From the NCBI RefSeq assembly GCF_001866135.1, contig NZ_MODW01000001.1:496001-560000 (forward strand): a stretch of DNA of 64,000 nucleotides, given 5' to 3'. A program made the translations under genes and the position numbers. Within the stretch, counting starts at the first letter, position 1, and each line of letters opens with the position of its first letter. This stretch comes from Microbacterium sp. LCT-H2. Its GTDB lineage: Bacteria; Actinomycetota; Actinomycetes; Actinomycetales; Microbacteriaceae. Positions 1 through 9,490 of this stretch are shown here, piece after piece. The notes under the pieces are model-generated. The model did not search any database. It was not told the origin of the DNA and worked only from the letters and a program-made list of their open reading frames with translations.

Positions 1-7
1 TCACGGT

Positions 8-42
8 CTGGGGAAAACTGGGGAAACGATGGCGCACTGGGG
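8..42. repeat. Three CTGGGG repeats upstream of the first gene
   Basis: CTGGGG occurs at 8-13, 18-23 and 37-42, the first two as CTGGGGAAA. The spacings of 10 and 19 bases are close to one and two helical turns. The same hexamer is clustered in the leaders of three other genes of the polysaccharide locus. A regulator site or a 5'-leader element are both possible; no known consensus is recognised. Confidence 0.35.
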
Positions 43-78
43 TTATTTGCGTACATTCACGGCTCAAGGGGCCTCGGC

Positions 79-1605
79 ATGACTTCCGTCGAGGATGCTC
101 TGAGCATCGCTCGTACGGGTTTCACGCCGATCACGGCTCCGCGGGCGACCGCGTCGGTGACGCATGCGGCGAGCACGCCGCGTGTCTCGGCGACGCTCGA
201 ACGACGCCGTCAGTGGGAGCGTCGCTATCGGATGCGGCTGCGGATCACGGATGCGGCTGTCATCCTGATCGCCGTCGCGCTGACGGCAGCAGTCCAGCTG
301 ATCAACGGGGTCGCGGTGATCGAGACCGTGCGCAACGCCGCATTGCTGGGTCTCGCCTGGTACCTGATGCTGTCGGCGCTCAACAGCCGAGCCGCCGCCA
401 TCTTCGGGTCAGGGGCCACCGAGTACCGCCGCGTCGCACACGCGGCCGGGCTCGCCTTCGGCATCACCGCCATCGCGGGCGTGCTCCTGGAGTGGGAAGG
501 GCTGCAGCCGCTGTTCTTCATCGCGCTCCCCGTGGGCATGCTCGGTCTCCTCTTCGCCCGCTGGACCTGGCGTCGCTGGCTGCAGCGGCAGCGCCTGTCC
601 GGGCGGTTCGCGTCGAGGACGATGGTGGTCGGCGCCACCGAGGACGTCGAGTATGTGATCGACTCCCTGCAGAAGGGCGGGGAGAACGGCTATCACGTCG
701 TGGGGACGACGCTGCTGGATCGCAATGCCGGCGCGCTCAGGATCGGGGAGAGCATCTACCCGGTCGTGGGCGATCTCGACACCGTCGCCGCCGCGGCGGC
801 ACAGCTCGGGGCGGACACCATCATCGTGGCGAGCCGCCCCGAGGGGTCCCCCGACTTCGTCAAGCAGCTCAGCTGGCAGCTCGAGGGCACCGCCGCCGAG
901 CTCATCCTCTCGAGCCGTCTGACGGATGTCGCAGGCCCTCGCATCTCTCTGCGCCAGGTCGACGGTCTGCCGCTGATCCAGGTGAAGATCCCGACCTACG
1001 AGGGCGGCGTCCACCTGCTCAAGCGCGCCCTCGATGTCGTCGTCGCCACGATCGCACTGATCCCGATCGCGCTGCTCACCCCGGTGCTCAGCGCGCTCAT
1101 CAAGCTCGACTCGCCCGGCCCGGTGTTCTTCTTCCAGGAGCGCGTGGGACGGGACGGCCGCCGGTTCAAGATGGTCAAGTTCCGGTCGATGCGCACCGAC
1201 GCGGAGAAGCAGCTCGCGGCGCTCAAGGACCACAACGAGGGCGCCGGCCTGCTCTTCAAGATGAAGGACGACCCGCGCGTGACCCGCGTCGGGAAGGTGC
1301 TGCGCAAGCTGTCGCTGGATGAGCTTCCGCAGTTCTGGAACGTGCTGGTCGGGGACATGAGCGTCGTCGGCCCGCGTCCGCCGCTGCCGAGCGAGGTCAC
1401 CGCCTACGACGGCACTGTGTTCCGCCGTCTTTACATCAAGCCCGGTATCACCGGCCTGTGGCAGGTCTCCGGACGCAGCGACCTCTCGTGGGACGAGAGC
1501 GTGCGGCTCGACCTGCGCTATGTGGAGAACTGGTCCGTCATGAACGACCTTCAGATCATGTGGCGCACGGCGAAGGTCATGGCGCAGCCGAGCGGGGCAT
1601 ACTGA
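79..1605 (+). CDS. Polyprenyl-phosphate sugar-1-phosphate transferase (EPS initiation)
   Basis: Probably starts polysaccharide synthesis by moving a sugar-1-phosphate from a nucleotide sugar onto undecaprenyl phosphate at the inner membrane face. The 508 residues show four hydrophobic helices (about 55-160), a nucleotide-binding-like CoA-binding domain (about 180-275), a membrane helix near 318-340 and the bacterial sugar transferase domain to the C terminus. Signature residues are visible: RVGRDGRRFKMVKFRSM (356-372), KLSLDELPQFWN (410-421) and VVGPRPPLPSE (429-439). Length and order fit the WbaP/CpsE-type family. AAGGGG lies 7 bases before the ATG at 79. The next gene starts 5 bases after the stop, so the two are cotranscribed. 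The sugar used cannot be read from the sequence. Confidence 0.93.
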   Translation: MTSVEDALSIARTGFTPITAPRATASVTHAASTPRVSATLERRRQWERRYRMRLRITDAAVILIAVALTAAVQLINGVAVIETVRNAALLGLAWYLMLSALNSRAAAIFGSGATEYRRVAHAAGLAFGITAIAGVLLEWEGLQPLFFIALPVGMLGLLFARWTWRRWLQRQRLSGRFASRTMVVGATEDVEYVIDSLQKGGENGYHVVGTTLLDRNAGALRIGESIYPVVGDLDTVAAAAAQLGADTIIVASRPEGSPDFVKQLSWQLEGTAAELILSSRLTDVAGPRISLRQVDGLPLIQVKIPTYEGGVHLLKRALDVVVATIALIPIALLTPVLSALIKLDSPGPVFFFQERVGRDGRRFKMVKFRSMRTDAEKQLAALKDHNEGAGLLFKMKDDPRVTRVGKVLRKLSLDELPQFWNVLVGDMSVVGPRPPLPSEVTAYDGTVFRRLYIKPGITGLWQVSGRSDLSWDESVRLDLRYVENWSVMNDLQIMWRTAKVMAQPSGAY

Positions 1606-1609
1606 GCGG

Positions 1610-2803
1610 ATGAGCACTACGACACCCCTCACGATCGCGATGGTGGGGACCCGAGGCGTGCCTGCCGCCTACGGCGGGTTCGAGACGGCCATCGAGGAGG
1701 TCGGCCGCCGCCTGGCCGACCGTGGGCACGACGTCGTCGTGTACACCCGCGGTTCCGAGCACCGGGAAAAGGAGTACCTCGGCATGCGGGTGGTGCACCT
1801 CCCCGCCGTCCCCGTGAAGCAGGTCGAGACGCTCAGCCACACCGGGCTCTCGGCCCTGCACCTGCTCGTCCACCGCCGCCCCGATGCGACCTTCGTCTTC
1901 AATGCCGCGAACTCGCCGTTCCTGCCCCTGCTCCGGCTGCGCCGGGCGCCCGTCGCCCTGCACATGGACGGTCTCGAGTGGCGTCGTTCGAAGTGGGGTC
2001 CGCGCGGCAAGGCCTACTACCGCTGGGCCGAGCAGTTCGGCGTCCGCACCGCCGACGCGCTCATCGCCGATGCCCCCGGCATCTCCGACTACTACCGTCA
2101 CCAGTTCGACGTGCCGACGGAGCTGATCCGCTACGGCGCGCCGATCCTCGAGGAGCCGCCGACGCATCGTCTGGCCGAGATGGACCTCGCTCCCGGCGGC
2201 TACCACCTCGTCGTCGCGCGGTTCGAGCCGGAGAACCACGTGCTCGAGATCGTCCGCGGCTACCGGGCCAGCGCCGCGCGCCTGCCGCTCGTGGTCGTCG
2301 GGTCCGCGCCGTACGCGGCCGGGTACATCCAGGAGATCCGGAACGCCGCCGAGGGCGACGAGCGGATCCACCTGGTCGGCGGCGTCTACGACCAGGAGCT
2401 CCTCGACGCGCTCTACGCCCACGCCGCCACCTACCTGCACGGTCACTCGGTCGGCGGCACCAACCCGTCGCTCCTCCGTGCCATGGGAGCGGGCACGGCG
2501 GTGATCGGCTACGAGGTGCCCTTCAACCGCGAGGTGCTCGACGGCAACGGGTGGTTCTTCACCGATGCGGACGACGTCGCCGCGCATGTGACCGCCGCCG
2601 AGGCTGATGTGGCCACGCGCGACGCGCATGCCGCAGCCGTGCAGGAGATCGCCCGGACCCGATTCCGGTGGGACGACGTGGCCGACGAGTACGAAGACCT
2701 CGCTCGCCGCCTCGCCGAGGGCTCCAGCATCCATTCCTCCGCCCGGCGGGCACGTCGACGGAGCACGGACTGGGTCCCCACCCCCGCGGACGCGGCCCGA
2801 TGA
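1610..2803 (+). CDS. Glycosyltransferase, DUF1972/GT4 type
   Basis: Predicted cytoplasmic GT-B transferase adding a sugar (rhamnosyltransferase-like) to the lipid-linked intermediate. The N-terminal segment IAMVGTRGVPAAYGGFET (about 9-26) is the DUF1972 hallmark, and a C-terminal nucleotide-sugar binding half ends with the LLRAMGAGTAVIGYEVPFN segment typical of the family. At 397 residues it is full length with no signal peptide. It begins 5 bases after the priming transferase and its TGA overlaps the next ATG by 4 bases (ATGA), so all three plus-strand genes form one operon. Donor and acceptor are unknown. Confidence 0.88.
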   Translation: MSTTTPLTIAMVGTRGVPAAYGGFETAIEEVGRRLADRGHDVVVYTRGSEHREKEYLGMRVVHLPAVPVKQVETLSHTGLSALHLLVHRRPDATFVFNAANSPFLPLLRLRRAPVALHMDGLEWRRSKWGPRGKAYYRWAEQFGVRTADALIADAPGISDYYRHQFDVPTELIRYGAPILEEPPTHRLAEMDLAPGGYHLVVARFEPENHVLEIVRGYRASAARLPLVVVGSAPYAAGYIQEIRNAAEGDERIHLVGGVYDQELLDALYAHAATYLHGHSVGGTNPSLLRAMGAGTAVIGYEVPFNREVLDGNGWFFTDADDVAAHVTAAEADVATRDAHAAAVQEIARTRFRWDDVADEYEDLARRLAEGSSIHSSARRARRRSTDWVPTPADAAR

Positions 2804-3936
2804 TCGCGGGAGATAACCGCAAGACCGTCCTCCTGGTGCATCCGGGCGCGGAGATGTTCGGGTCCGACCGCATGCTCCTCGAGAGCGCGACCGGCCTCGT
2901 CGAGGCGGGAGCCCGCGTCGTGGTCGCCCTGCCGAGCACGGGTCTCCTCGTCGCGCCGCTGCGAGAGGCCGGCGCGGAGGTCGTCATCCTGCCGATGCTC
3001 GTGCTGCGCAAGGTCCTGCTCACCCCGCGGGGACTGCCGCGCCTCTTCCGCGACACGTTCCGCGGTCTCGGCTCCGCGTGGCGGCTGATCGGACGCCTCC
3101 GCCCCGACGCGGTCTATGTGTCGACCATCATCATTCCGCAGTGGCCTCTTGTCGCCCGCCTCCGGGGCACGCGCGCGGTCAGCCATGTGCACGAGGCCGA
3201 AGCGTCCGGCAACCCGCTGGTGAACCGGCTTCTCTATGCGCCGCATCTCGCCTCCGCCCGGACCCTGGTGAACAGCCGCTTCAGCCTGGACACGATCCGG
3301 CGCGCGCTGCCGACTCTCGCCGACCGGACCCGCGTGGTGGCCAACGGCGTCGCATCACCCGAGCACCCTGCTCGGCCGCGTCCCCGCCTCGATGGTCCCC
3401 TCCGGGTGCTCTACGTGGGCCGGCTGTCGCCGCGGAAGGGTCCCGACCTCGTCATCGACGCCGCCGCCGCGCTTCAGGCGGCGGGCCGTCCGGTCGAGGT
3501 CACGCTGCTCGGCGCGGTCTTCGAGGGGTACGAGTGGTTCGAGCGCGATCTGCGCGCACGCGCCGCCGCGACCGGCGTCCCCGTCACCTTCGCCGGCTTC
3601 CACCCCGACATCTGGCCCTTCCTCGCCGACGCCGACGTCCTGGTCGTGCCGTCCCGGGTGGACGAGCCGTTCGGCAACACGGCCGTCGAGGGCGTGCTCG
3701 GTCTCCGCCCGGTCATCGCGAGCGACAGCAGCGGCCTGCGAGAGGCCGCGGGCGGATACGCGACGGCGCACCTGGTCGCTCCGGACGATGCCGACGCGAT
3801 CGCGACCGCGCTCGAGGAGGTCCGCGAGCGCTGGGACGACCACGTGGCCGGCGTCGCGGCGAGTCGCGACGAAGCCCTGCGTCGGCACGCTCCCGCGGTC
3901 TACCGCGCCGGCGTCACCGCCGGCGTCCTGGACTGA
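2800..3936 (+). CDS. Glycosyltransferase family 4
   Basis: A 378-residue GT-B transferase. The ATG at 2800 overlaps the previous stop by 4 bases and is preferred over an in-frame ATG at 2668, which would lie inside the previous gene. The N terminus (KTVLLVHPGAEMFGSDRMLL) is the acceptor-domain Rossmann start. The C-terminal half has the donor-binding signatures LYVGRLSPRKGPDLVIDAAA and VVPSRVDEPFGNTAVEG, the latter holding the E-x7-E region of GT4. It is the last gene of the first operon and converges on the flippase gene, with a GC-rich inverted repeat spanning the junction. The sugar specificity is not predictable. Confidence 0.9.
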   Translation: MIAGDNRKTVLLVHPGAEMFGSDRMLLESATGLVEAGARVVVALPSTGLLVAPLREAGAEVVILPMLVLRKVLLTPRGLPRLFRDTFRGLGSAWRLIGRLRPDAVYVSTIIIPQWPLVARLRGTRAVSHVHEAEASGNPLVNRLLYAPHLASARTLVNSRFSLDTIRRALPTLADRTRVVANGVASPEHPARPRPRLDGPLRVLYVGRLSPRKGPDLVIDAAAALQAAGRPVEVTLLGAVFEGYEWFERDLRARAAATGVPVTFAGFHPDIWPFLADADVLVVPSRVDEPFGNTAVEGVLGLRPVIASDSSGLREAAGGYATAHLVAPDDADAIATALEEVRERWDDHVAGVAASRDEALRRHAPAVYRAGVTAGVLD

Positions 3937-3964
3937 CCCCCGCGGATCACACCGATGCGGGGGT
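3936..3964. terminator. Bidirectional terminator-like hairpin between convergent genes
   Basis: ACCCCCGC (3936-3943) pairs perfectly with GCGGGGGT (3957-3964), an 8-base GC-rich stem with a 13-base loop, exactly where the plus-strand glycosyltransferase operon and the minus-strand flippase gene meet (10-base gap). There is no T-run, which is common for actinobacterial terminators. It partly overlaps the flippase stop region. Confidence 0.55.
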
Positions 3965-5257
3965 GTCGGCGGTCAGCCGCGCCCGGTTGCGCACGATGTA
4001 GATCGAGAACGGGATCAGCTGGCAGACCAGCAGCGCGAACGCGACCCCGATCAGCGGTCCGACGATGCCGAGGATCGGCGTGAGCACGAACGCGAGGATG
4101 ATGCCGACCGCGGCCATGCTGAGCGTCGGGATCACTTGGAAACGGATCCCGGGCTTGTCCATGATGAACATCCCCAGCGGGTACACGGCCGCGGTGAGCA
4201 TGATCATGAGCCCGAACGCGAAGATCGTGGTCGGCCGCACCTCCAGCTCCCCCTGGGTGATGAATCCGAACAGCCACGGACCGACGAGCCACACCACGAC
4301 GGTCGCGAGGGCGACCGCCGTGGCGAACAGCGCGGACAGCAGGAATGGCCCGCGGCGCAGGTCGCCCTGGTGCCGCATCCGCGCGAAGTGCGGCCAGAGG
4401 GCGAGTCCGCCGGCCATCACGAGACCGTTGAGCGCGAAGAAGACCTGGCCGGCCACCCCGTACTCCGCGACGTCGGTCGGGCCGCCGAGCTGAGCGATCA
4501 CATACCGCTGCGACCCCACCGCGATGGGATAGGTCACCATCTGCGCCAACATCGGCCAGCCGACGTCCATGACCCGGACGCCGGGGAACCGTCGCGGCCG
4601 CAGCACCATGCGTGCGGCCTCGGGGATCAGCGGAGAGGTGGTGCGTGCGGTGATGAGCACGCCCAGGATCGAGACGATGAGAGACGCCGCGAAGGACGCC
4701 ATCGCCGCATAGGAGTGGAGGTCGTCGCCGCCGAACGTGAGGAGCAGCCAGACGCCGGCGAGAGTGAGGGGCGAGATGAGACCCTGCAGCAGGATCACGA
4801 TGTGGTTCTTCCGCTGCCCGAGCATGATCCGCGCCCAGATCCCGAGCGGGATCCCGAGGCAGAAGATGGTCACGCAGAAGAACGCCGCGAGCGACGCCCC
4901 CGGCTGCTGCCCGGCGTCGCCGAAGATGAGCTCCCAGGCTCCGGTGGCGAGGAGCACGGTGTTGATCGCCATCGCGGAGGCGGCGAACAGCAGCAGCACC
5001 CGACCGACGGAGGTCAGCTGGTAGCGCAGCTTCTCGTCCGTCCGGACGTCGTCGCTCGTGGCCACGGCGTTCACGAGCACGGCGCCGCTGCCCAGGTCGG
5101 TGAAGGTCAGCAGCGACGGGATCGTGGTGAGCAGCGTGTAGAGGGCGAAGCTGCCGACGCCCGCGTCCCCGATGATCATCCGTGTCGTGAGAACGCCGCA
5201 CACCAGCGCGATGACCATCGTCAGCGCGCGGGCGCCGACAGCGAGAAGAGAACCCAT
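3947..5257 (-). CDS. Polysaccharide flippase (Wzx-like, MOP superfamily)
   Basis: Likely moves lipid-linked repeat units across the cytoplasmic membrane. The 436 residues are almost wholly hydrophobic, with about twelve predicted membrane helices starting directly at the N terminus (GSLLAVGARALTMVIALVCG) and a basic C-terminal tail, as in polysaccharide synthase family transporters. It is the last gene of the long minus-strand run, 10 bases after the beta-helix gene. The polymerase and chain-length regulator are encoded upstream in the same direction, which supports Wzx over other MATE-type transporters. The ribosome binding site is weak, so it may depend on coupling to the upstream gene. Confidence 0.82.
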   Translation of the reverse strand: MGSLLAVGARALTMVIALVCGVLTTRMIIGDAGVGSFALYTLLTTIPSLLTFTDLGSGAVLVNAVATSDDVRTDEKLRYQLTSVGRVLLLFAASAMAINTVLLATGAWELIFGDAGQQPGASLAAFFCVTIFCLGIPLGIWARIMLGQRKNHIVILLQGLISPLTLAGVWLLLTFGGDDLHSYAAMASFAASLIVSILGVLITARTTSPLIPEAARMVLRPRRFPGVRVMDVGWPMLAQMVTYPIAVGSQRYVIAQLGGPTDVAEYGVAGQVFFALNGLVMAGGLALWPHFARMRHQGDLRRGPFLLSALFATAVALATVVVWLVGPWLFGFITQGELEVRPTTIFAFGLMIMLTAAVYPLGMFIMDKPGIRFQVIPTLSMAAVGIILAFVLTPILGIVGPLIGVAFALLVCQLIPFSIYIVRNRARLTADTPASV

Positions 5258-5267
5258 ACCTAGATCG

Positions 5268-7898
5268 TCACCGCGGCAGGGCTCCCAGCGTCGCGCTGTT
5301 GCCGGGGAGTCGCGATACCGAGGCGATATCCGCCGGGACCGGCACTGCCACTGCGGCCTGCCGCTGCGCCTGCGCGGGGACCAGTGCGTATGTCGCGGAC
5401 ACCACGGAGGCTCCCTGTACGAACTGCGAGCGGCGGTCCTGGCCCGTCGCCGCCGTGAAGGCCACGAGGGTGTCGGCCACCGCCGGATCCCGCGAGACGG
5501 ATCCCTTCGACCACGCCGAGAACCATCGGGGAGTGCCCGGGGCGGTGCGGTGATAGAGGTTGCCGTTCACGCTCGACATCATCTGCGCACCCGTGAAGGT
5601 GGTCGAGTAGTCCTGCACGCAGACCAGGCAGTTGCCGGCGCTCTCCGCCATGACGTTGTTCGACATCACGGTGTTGCGCACGATCCACGGCGCCAGCGGC
5701 GCGTACCGCGTGCGTGGATCATGGCCGGCCGCGTTCGGGTCGGAGGCTCGGCGAGCGTCCTGACCGATGCTGATGTTCCGGTTGGCATTGCCCACGAAGG
5801 TGTTATTCCAGATCTTCACGTTTCCGGAGTTCAGGACGAACAGTCCGAAATCGCCGTTGCGCGCGATGATGTTGTCCGCGACGACCGCCCGCTCGGAGAG
5901 TTCGACCATGACGCCGTGGCCGGTGTTGCCGATCACGTCGTTGCCCGTGAAGACGATGTCGATCACCGACTCGTCGAACCAGGGACCACGCCCGGCGTTC
6001 CCGGTGAAGGCGCTGTCGGAGACGGTCACACCCCGCGTCCGGGTGACCTTGAACGCCCCGGATACCGGGGAGTGGTTGAAGCGCTCGGCGTTGTTGCCGA
6101 CGGAGAGCATCTGCTTCACCTTCAAGCCGTCGGCCTGGCTGGCCCCACCGCCGAGAAGCCCGTTGCCGATCAACGAGACCCGCGTCAGCGTCGTCCGGGG
6201 CGCCCAGGAGTAGAAGCCGGTCGTCGAGTTGTCCCGGATGGTCACGTCGGCCAGCGTGATGTCGCTCGCCGCGGCGATGACCGTCCCCATCTGGGGCACG
6301 CTGGTGGCATATCGCCGCACGCCGATGCCACGCACCTCGGATCCGGCGGAGCGGATCGAGAGGGCCTGCGTGAGGACGCTCGCCTCCACGGACTTGCCGG
6401 TGGGATCCGTGCCGATCACGAGCCGCTTCGCCTTGTCGTCGACGAAGAACGTCCCGGCGACCACCTGTGCGGCGGAACCGACCTCCCGCAGCTGCACGCC
6501 CGCGACCCACACCTGGTCCGGATGCGCGGCCATGGGGTACGCGGGATCGACGAAGCGCCACTCCGCCTGGGCATTGTCAGGCGCGCCCTTCGTGTAGGTG
6601 GGGCTCGAGTCGAGCGCCGTCCCCCACCCGTCCACCGTCCAGGTGTTCCCTGTGGCCTTCCAGCCGGTGACGGCCTTCGCCCCGTCCATCCAGACCGCCT
6701 CGTTCGGAGCCGGCTGGATCGTGACCCGTTTCTGCGGCGGCACGATGACCTCTTCGTGGTAGGTCCCGCCCCGGAGCACGATGGTGCCTCCGTTCGGCAC
6801 GAGCCGCAGCGCTGCCGCGATCGTGCGCACCGGCGCCTTCTGCGTACCGGCGGCGGCGTCGGATCCGCCCGGCGCCGCGTAGATCGCGGTCGCGGGAGCC
6901 GGGTACGACAGCGTGCCGGGGGCAGCAGCACCTGGCTTTCCGCGGACGCCGGCCGGAGTCGCCGGCGGGGCGGGCGTGACCGGGTTCGTCGGGTTCGCCG
7001 GCGGAGCCGGAGCCGGGTTCGGTGCGGGCGCAGGGGTCGGCGTCGGCGCAGGAGTCGGAGTCGGCGCAGGAGTCGGAGTCGGCGTCGGCGTCGGCGCGGT
7101 GACCAGGATGTCGTCGAGCGCCAGCGGAGCGGCTGCCTTCGCCCCGGACGAGGTGTACAGCGCGAAGCCGTAACCCCCCGCGGCGGTGATCCGGGCCGCC
7201 GAGGAATCGGCGTGTGTCACCTGCCACGCGGAGGGCTCGGCGCCCCCTGCCACCCAGGCCTTGGCCGCGAGCATCACCGGGCTGGTCCCGGTCACATCGA
7301 GGGCGACGCGCAACGACATGCCCTTCGTCACGGCGAACGGGAGTCGCCGCTCACTCAGATTCTGCACCGTCGTGAGATCGGTCATCCGGACGACGGAGAC
7401 GTAGGCGGAGCCGTCGGGGTGCACCCGCAGCCGCACGCCATACGAGTCCTTGCCCACGATGCGGACGGCTTGGGCGAGGTAGAGAGGGCCACCGACGGGG
7501 AGGGCGGGGACGGTCACCGTGTAGCGGCTGGACACGTCCGCCGCAGTCACCCCGGCCACGGTCGCCCGCGCCGTGATCCCGGGCTTCCGGCTGGCGAGCA
7601 TCCCCCGCCCGTTCGTGACGCTCGACGTGCCCTCGACCACGCGCCACGCGCCGACGGGAGCCGCGCCCCAGCCGGAGGCGACGGTACGGTTCATGTCGTC
7701 CGAGAGCAGAGGCGCCGCGGACGTGGCTGCCGGCCGGACGGACGGTGAGGCGGCGACCGCCGCGGACGCCGGTGCGGCGACCAGCGCTCCGGAGAGCGCG
7801 ACGGCGATGCCGAGGACGCCAGCGAGCAGGCGATGGCGAGGACGCGGCGCGGCGGGCGCGGCGTCAGACGAGAGACGAACAGGGAACGGAAAGGACAC
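5268..7898 (-). CDS. Secreted right-handed beta-helix protein with Pro-Thr linker
   Basis: An 876-residue exported protein. A GTG start at 7898 gives a long signal peptide (RHRLLAGVLGIAVALSGALV then APASAA). Next comes a domain opening with DDMNRTVASGWG (about 65-250), a low-complexity PTPTPAP linker (about 270-300), and a beta-helix region (about 335-830) with many N-x-I/V and GN-x turns, as in pectate-lyase-fold or mannuronan-epimerase-like proteins. An early stretch (YAAPGGSDAAAGTQKAPVRT) matches the DUF1565-type start of such helices. It lies between the tyrosine-kinase and flippase genes, so a role in modifying, cutting or binding the polysaccharide outside the cell is likely. Catalytic residues cannot be assigned. 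The start codon choice is moderately sure. Confidence 0.8.
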   Translation of the reverse strand: MSFPFPVRLSSDAAPAAPRPRHRLLAGVLGIAVALSGALVAAPASAAVAASPSVRPAATSAAPLLSDDMNRTVASGWGAAPVGAWRVVEGTSSVTNGRGMLASRKPGITARATVAGVTAADVSSRYTVTVPALPVGGPLYLAQAVRIVGKDSYGVRLRVHPDGSAYVSVVRMTDLTTVQNLSERRLPFAVTKGMSLRVALDVTGTSPVMLAAKAWVAGGAEPSAWQVTHADSSAARITAAGGYGFALYTSSGAKAAAPLALDDILVTAPTPTPTPTPAPTPTPAPTPTPAPAPNPAPAPPANPTNPVTPAPPATPAGVRGKPGAAAPGTLSYPAPATAIYAAPGGSDAAAGTQKAPVRTIAAALRLVPNGGTIVLRGGTYHEEVIVPPQKRVTIQPAPNEAVWMDGAKAVTGWKATGNTWTVDGWGTALDSSPTYTKGAPDNAQAEWRFVDPAYPMAAHPDQVWVAGVQLREVGSAAQVVAGTFFVDDKAKRLVIGTDPTGKSVEASVLTQALSIRSAGSEVRGIGVRRYATSVPQMGTVIAAASDITLADVTIRDNSTTGFYSWAPRTTLTRVSLIGNGLLGGGASQADGLKVKQMLSVGNNAERFNHSPVSGAFKVTRTRGVTVSDSAFTGNAGRGPWFDESVIDIVFTGNDVIGNTGHGVMVELSERAVVADNIIARNGDFGLFVLNSGNVKIWNNTFVGNANRNISIGQDARRASDPNAAGHDPRTRYAPLAPWIVRNTVMSNNVMAESAGNCLVCVQDYSTTFTGAQMMSSVNGNLYHRTAPGTPRWFSAWSKGSVSRDPAVADTLVAFTAATGQDRRSQFVQGASVVSATYALVPAQAQRQAAVAVPVPADIASVSRLPGNSATLGALPR

Positions 7899-8082
7899 GA
7901 TGTCACCGTTTCTGGGGCAGACTGCACGATCAACCCACGCTTCGCCGCAGTTTCAACCCCGGCGACAAAGAGCGAGCCCCCTCGCAACCCATGAAGAATA
8001 ACCGCCTCTCCAGGCGATGGCAAACGTTTCGAGCCCCTCCACCGATATGCTGCGTGCCCGCGCACGGCGGACCGCGGGTGCG

Positions 8083-9435
8083 TCACTCGCTGTAGTACTC
8101 GCTGCGGTGACGATCGGGACGTGCGCGGTTGAGGACCGTGCCGAGGATGCGTGCGCCGCCCGATTCCAGCGACTTGATGCTCTTCTCCAACGCTGCGCGC
8201 CTCGTCTTCGTGGCGTCGACGACGAGGATCACGCCGTCCGTCTGGGTGGCCAGGAGATTGGCGTCCGCGACGCTGAGCGTCGGGGGCGAGTCGATCACGA
8301 CGTAGTCGTAGTCCGCGGCCGCGAAGTCGAGAAGCTGCGCCATGCGAGCCGACGTGAGCAGCTCGGCAGGGTTCGGCGGGATGGTACCGGCCGGGAGGAT
8401 GTCGAGCGTGGTGTCCGCGACACGATGCTTCGCCACCTCGAACTCGACCTCGTCGAGCAGCACGCTGGTGAGTCCGACCGAACCGTCGATACCGGCGTGC
8501 TCGTGGGCGCGCGGACGCCGCATGTCTGCGTCGATCAGGAGGACGGAGTTGCGGAGCGCCGCAAGGGTCATCGCGAGGTTGACCGACACGGTCGACTTGC
8601 CCTCGGCAGGCATGCCGGAGGTCACCAGCAGCACCTTCACCCGGGACGAGACGTTCGCATACGCGAGCGCCGACCGGATGCGCCGGAACTCCTCGGACGT
8701 GTGGCCGAGCGGCTCCTGGGAGACGGCGATTCCCCGCGCCTCCAGCAACGGCGACTTGGAGACGACGCCGAGCACGGGATCTCCCCCGGCCTGCGTCAGC
8801 GCCTCCTCGTTGCGGACCCGCGTGTCCAGCACTCCGATGAGCACAGCGGCCGCGAGGCCCAGCACGCCACCGAGGAACCCGCCGAGCGCTGCATCCCTCG
8901 GCTTGCTCGGGGTGAACTGGAACTCCGGGACCACGGCGTCGTCGATGACCTCGGCCGTGATCGTGGACTCGCCCTGCGGGTCCTTCGGGGCGACGTCTTT
9001 GACGACCGTGATGAGCTGTTCGGCGACCGCGTTCGCGAGATCGGCGGCGGATTCCGGGTCGTCGGTGATGCCGGTGACGCGCAGGGTGACCGTGCTCTGC
9101 GGGATGGTGACCTCGATGTCTCTGGCGAGCGCGCGGGGTGTCGTGTCGAGACCGAGCTCCTCGATCACCGGGTCGAGCACCCGCGAGCTCGTCGCCAGCT
9201 GGGCGAAGGAGAGCATCTGGCTCTGGGTGTACACGGACCCCTGGTTGAGATCCGAGGCGCTCGTGCCCTGGTTGAGCGCGAAGTAGAGCGAGGTGGTCGC
9301 CTGGAACAACGGCGTCTGCAGCGACGCGTATCCGTATGACCCTGCGGCGCCCACGACGCCGCACAGCACGATCAACCACCAGAACTTACGCAGTGAGCCC
9401 GCGATGACACGCAGGCTGACCCGGCTCTCGGCCAT
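8083..9435 (-). CDS. Wzz-type chain-length regulator fused to BY-type tyrosine kinase
   Basis: Controls polymerisation and export of the polysaccharide by cycles of tyrosine autophosphorylation. The ATG at 9435 has GGGGAG just upstream and is preferred over an in-frame ATG at 9483. The 450 residues show a Wzz domain between two membrane helices (about 15-35 and 265 residues later is the kinase; second helix about 215-235), then a cytoplasmic P-loop kinase: Walker A SGMPAEGKST, Walker A' LLIDADMRRP and Walker B YVVIDSPPT. The tail is short, with only two adjacent tyrosines (SEYYSE) instead of a long Tyr cluster. Its presumed antagonist, a low-molecular-weight phosphatase, is encoded upstream on the same strand (16335-16952). 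Confidence 0.92.
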   Translation of the reverse strand: MAESRVSLRVIAGSLRKFWWLIVLCGVVGAAGSYGYASLQTPLFQATTSLYFALNQGTSASDLNQGSVYTQSQMLSFAQLATSSRVLDPVIEELGLDTTPRALARDIEVTIPQSTVTLRVTGITDDPESAADLANAVAEQLITVVKDVAPKDPQGESTITAEVIDDAVVPEFQFTPSKPRDAALGGFLGGVLGLAAAVLIGVLDTRVRNEEALTQAGGDPVLGVVSKSPLLEARGIAVSQEPLGHTSEEFRRIRSALAYANVSSRVKVLLVTSGMPAEGKSTVSVNLAMTLAALRNSVLLIDADMRRPRAHEHAGIDGSVGLTSVLLDEVEFEVAKHRVADTTLDILPAGTIPPNPAELLTSARMAQLLDFAAADYDYVVIDSPPTLSVADANLLATQTDGVILVVDATKTRRAALEKSIKSLESGGARILGTVLNRARPDRHRSEYYSE

Positions 9436-9490
9436 GACTCCCCATTCCCCCTGAGGTCTCGATTCTAGAGGAGCCATCTGCACGTCTCCC

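Noticed and set aside
7010-7110. CRISPR-like or satellite repeat
   Set aside because: The repeat is the coding sequence of a PTPTPAP linker in the beta-helix protein, with short unequal units and no spacers.
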